In this document: piece after piece, positions 58,796 to 59,127 of the stretch
How the letters are laid out: every line of letters begins with the position of its first letter
Position numbering within the stretch: the stretch's first letter is position 1
Origin: Argonema galeatum A003/A1
GTDB taxonomy: Bacteria > Cyanobacteriota > Cyanobacteriia > Cyanobacteriales > Aerosakkonemataceae
Assembly (NCBI RefSeq): GCF_023333595.1
Contig: NZ_JAIQZM010000038.1
Span: 1-59,127, forward strand
Length of the DNA stretch: 59,127 bases
Direction of reading: 5' to 3'
Made by a program: the position numbers and the translations under genes
Notes under the pieces: generated by a model
What the model was told of the DNA's origin: nothing
The model's input: only the letters and a program-made list of their open reading frames with translations
Database searches by the model: none

Positions 58796-59127
58796 ATGCT
58801 AGTTTACGAAGCAAAGCTAAAAGGAACAGAAGCCCAGTACCACATCCTTGATGAGATGTTGCGGACTGGGCTTTTTGTTCGTAATAAAGCGTTGCGATAC
58901 TGGATGGATAATCCAGGAGTAAACGGCATGGACTTGAACAAATACTGCAAAGTTCTAGCTGACAACCCTGAATTTCCTTGGGTTAAGAAACTTAACTCAA
59001 TGGCAAGACAGGCAATGGCTGAACGAGCCTGGTTTGCTATATCGAGATTCTTTGATAACTGCAAACAGAAAGTAGCAGGCAAAAAAGGTTATCCGAAGTT
59101 CAAAAAACTGTTGACCAGAGCATCAGT
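58796..59127 (+). CDS. tnpB: TnpB (RNA-guided nuclease of IS200/IS605 elements), N-terminal part, cut by the window
   Basis: The frame is open from the ATG at 58796 to the window edge, 110 residues: MLVYEAKLKGTEAQYHILDE, TGLFVRNKALRYWMDNPGVN, EFPWVKKLNSMARQAMAERA and KKGYPKFKKL. This is the N-terminal helical/HTH part of TnpB, with the usual RNKALRYW and KGYPKFKK phrases. The RuvC part lies beyond the window. No tnpA precedes it. TnpB cuts DNA next to a short motif under guidance of an omega-RNA from the element's right end. Confidence 0.88.
   Translation, partial: MLVYEAKLKGTEAQYHILDEMLRTGLFVRNKALRYWMDNPGVNGMDLNKYCKVLADNPEFPWVKKLNSMARQAMAERAWFAISRFFDNCKQKVAGKKGYPKFKKLLTRAS

Overview
This window is cyanobacterial chromosome. 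The decisive markers are psaM (photosystem I subunit XII, 42016-42111), psbK placed just behind tgt (52296-52433), a GUN4-domain protein, a glycine-tailed RRM protein, and the octamer GCGATCGC (HIP1) recurring throughout. The many families of short palindromic repeats suggest a filamentous, Oscillatoriales-type genome; this last step is inference.

Layout. 0-3.5 kb: a methyltransferase and a DUF3352 protein, then a palindrome field. 3.7-10.1 kb: an accessory block with a CHAT-protease/STAND-ATPase/TPR protein, long palindromic repeats beside a Y1 (RAYT-type) transposase, a VapBC-like pair, and a ParDE pair whose toxin has an in-frame stop. 10.1-18.1 kb: an M1 peptidase with HEAT repeats, a PEP-CTERM surface protein behind a long structured leader, glutaredoxin plus glutathione synthetase, and an oxidoreductase carrying an in-frame repeat insertion. 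18.5-21.0 kb: a duplicated-domain secreted protein, about 390 bases of strongly structured non-coding DNA, a gutted Ser/Thr kinase gene and a toxin-antitoxin pair. 21.0-45.2 kb: mostly core genes (dprA, SAM hydroxide adenosyltransferase, RRM protein, a PirA-like small protein behind an NtcA-type promoter, a MASE1 histidine kinase, a PEP-utilising enzyme, scpA, a sugar nucleotidyltransferase, speA, ndk, TerC, psaM, a GST). 45.2-52.1 kb: a second accessory block with an antitoxin remnant, a frameshifted gene, an unrecognised four-gene operon facing a small HTH protein across a palindrome, then ParDE, a PIN/Phd pair and a two-gene unit. 52.3-58.5 kb: psbK-tgt, cobS, a PPC-domain protein, comF and small membrane proteins. 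The window ends inside a tnpB gene.

How the parts relate. The two accessory blocks hold four complete toxin-antitoxin pairs and several broken ones, together with mobile or repeat DNA, which fits turnover of selfish and defence modules. dprA and comF are both DNA-uptake genes but lie far apart. Grx and GshB share glutathione metabolism. The best candidate for an undescribed system is the operon at 46889-48961: three adjacent ORFs contain four copies of one roughly 110-residue domain, followed by a membrane protein with a SPOR-like tail. It diverges from a free-standing copy of a HTH module that I recall as the N-terminal part of large cyanobacterial signalling proteins. Second in interest are the structured RNA candidates at 19512-19900 and 13761-13942 and the stem-covarying palindromes next to the RAYT.

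Limits: everything is read by eye from the sequence. Family names rest on remembered motifs, and no database search was possible.
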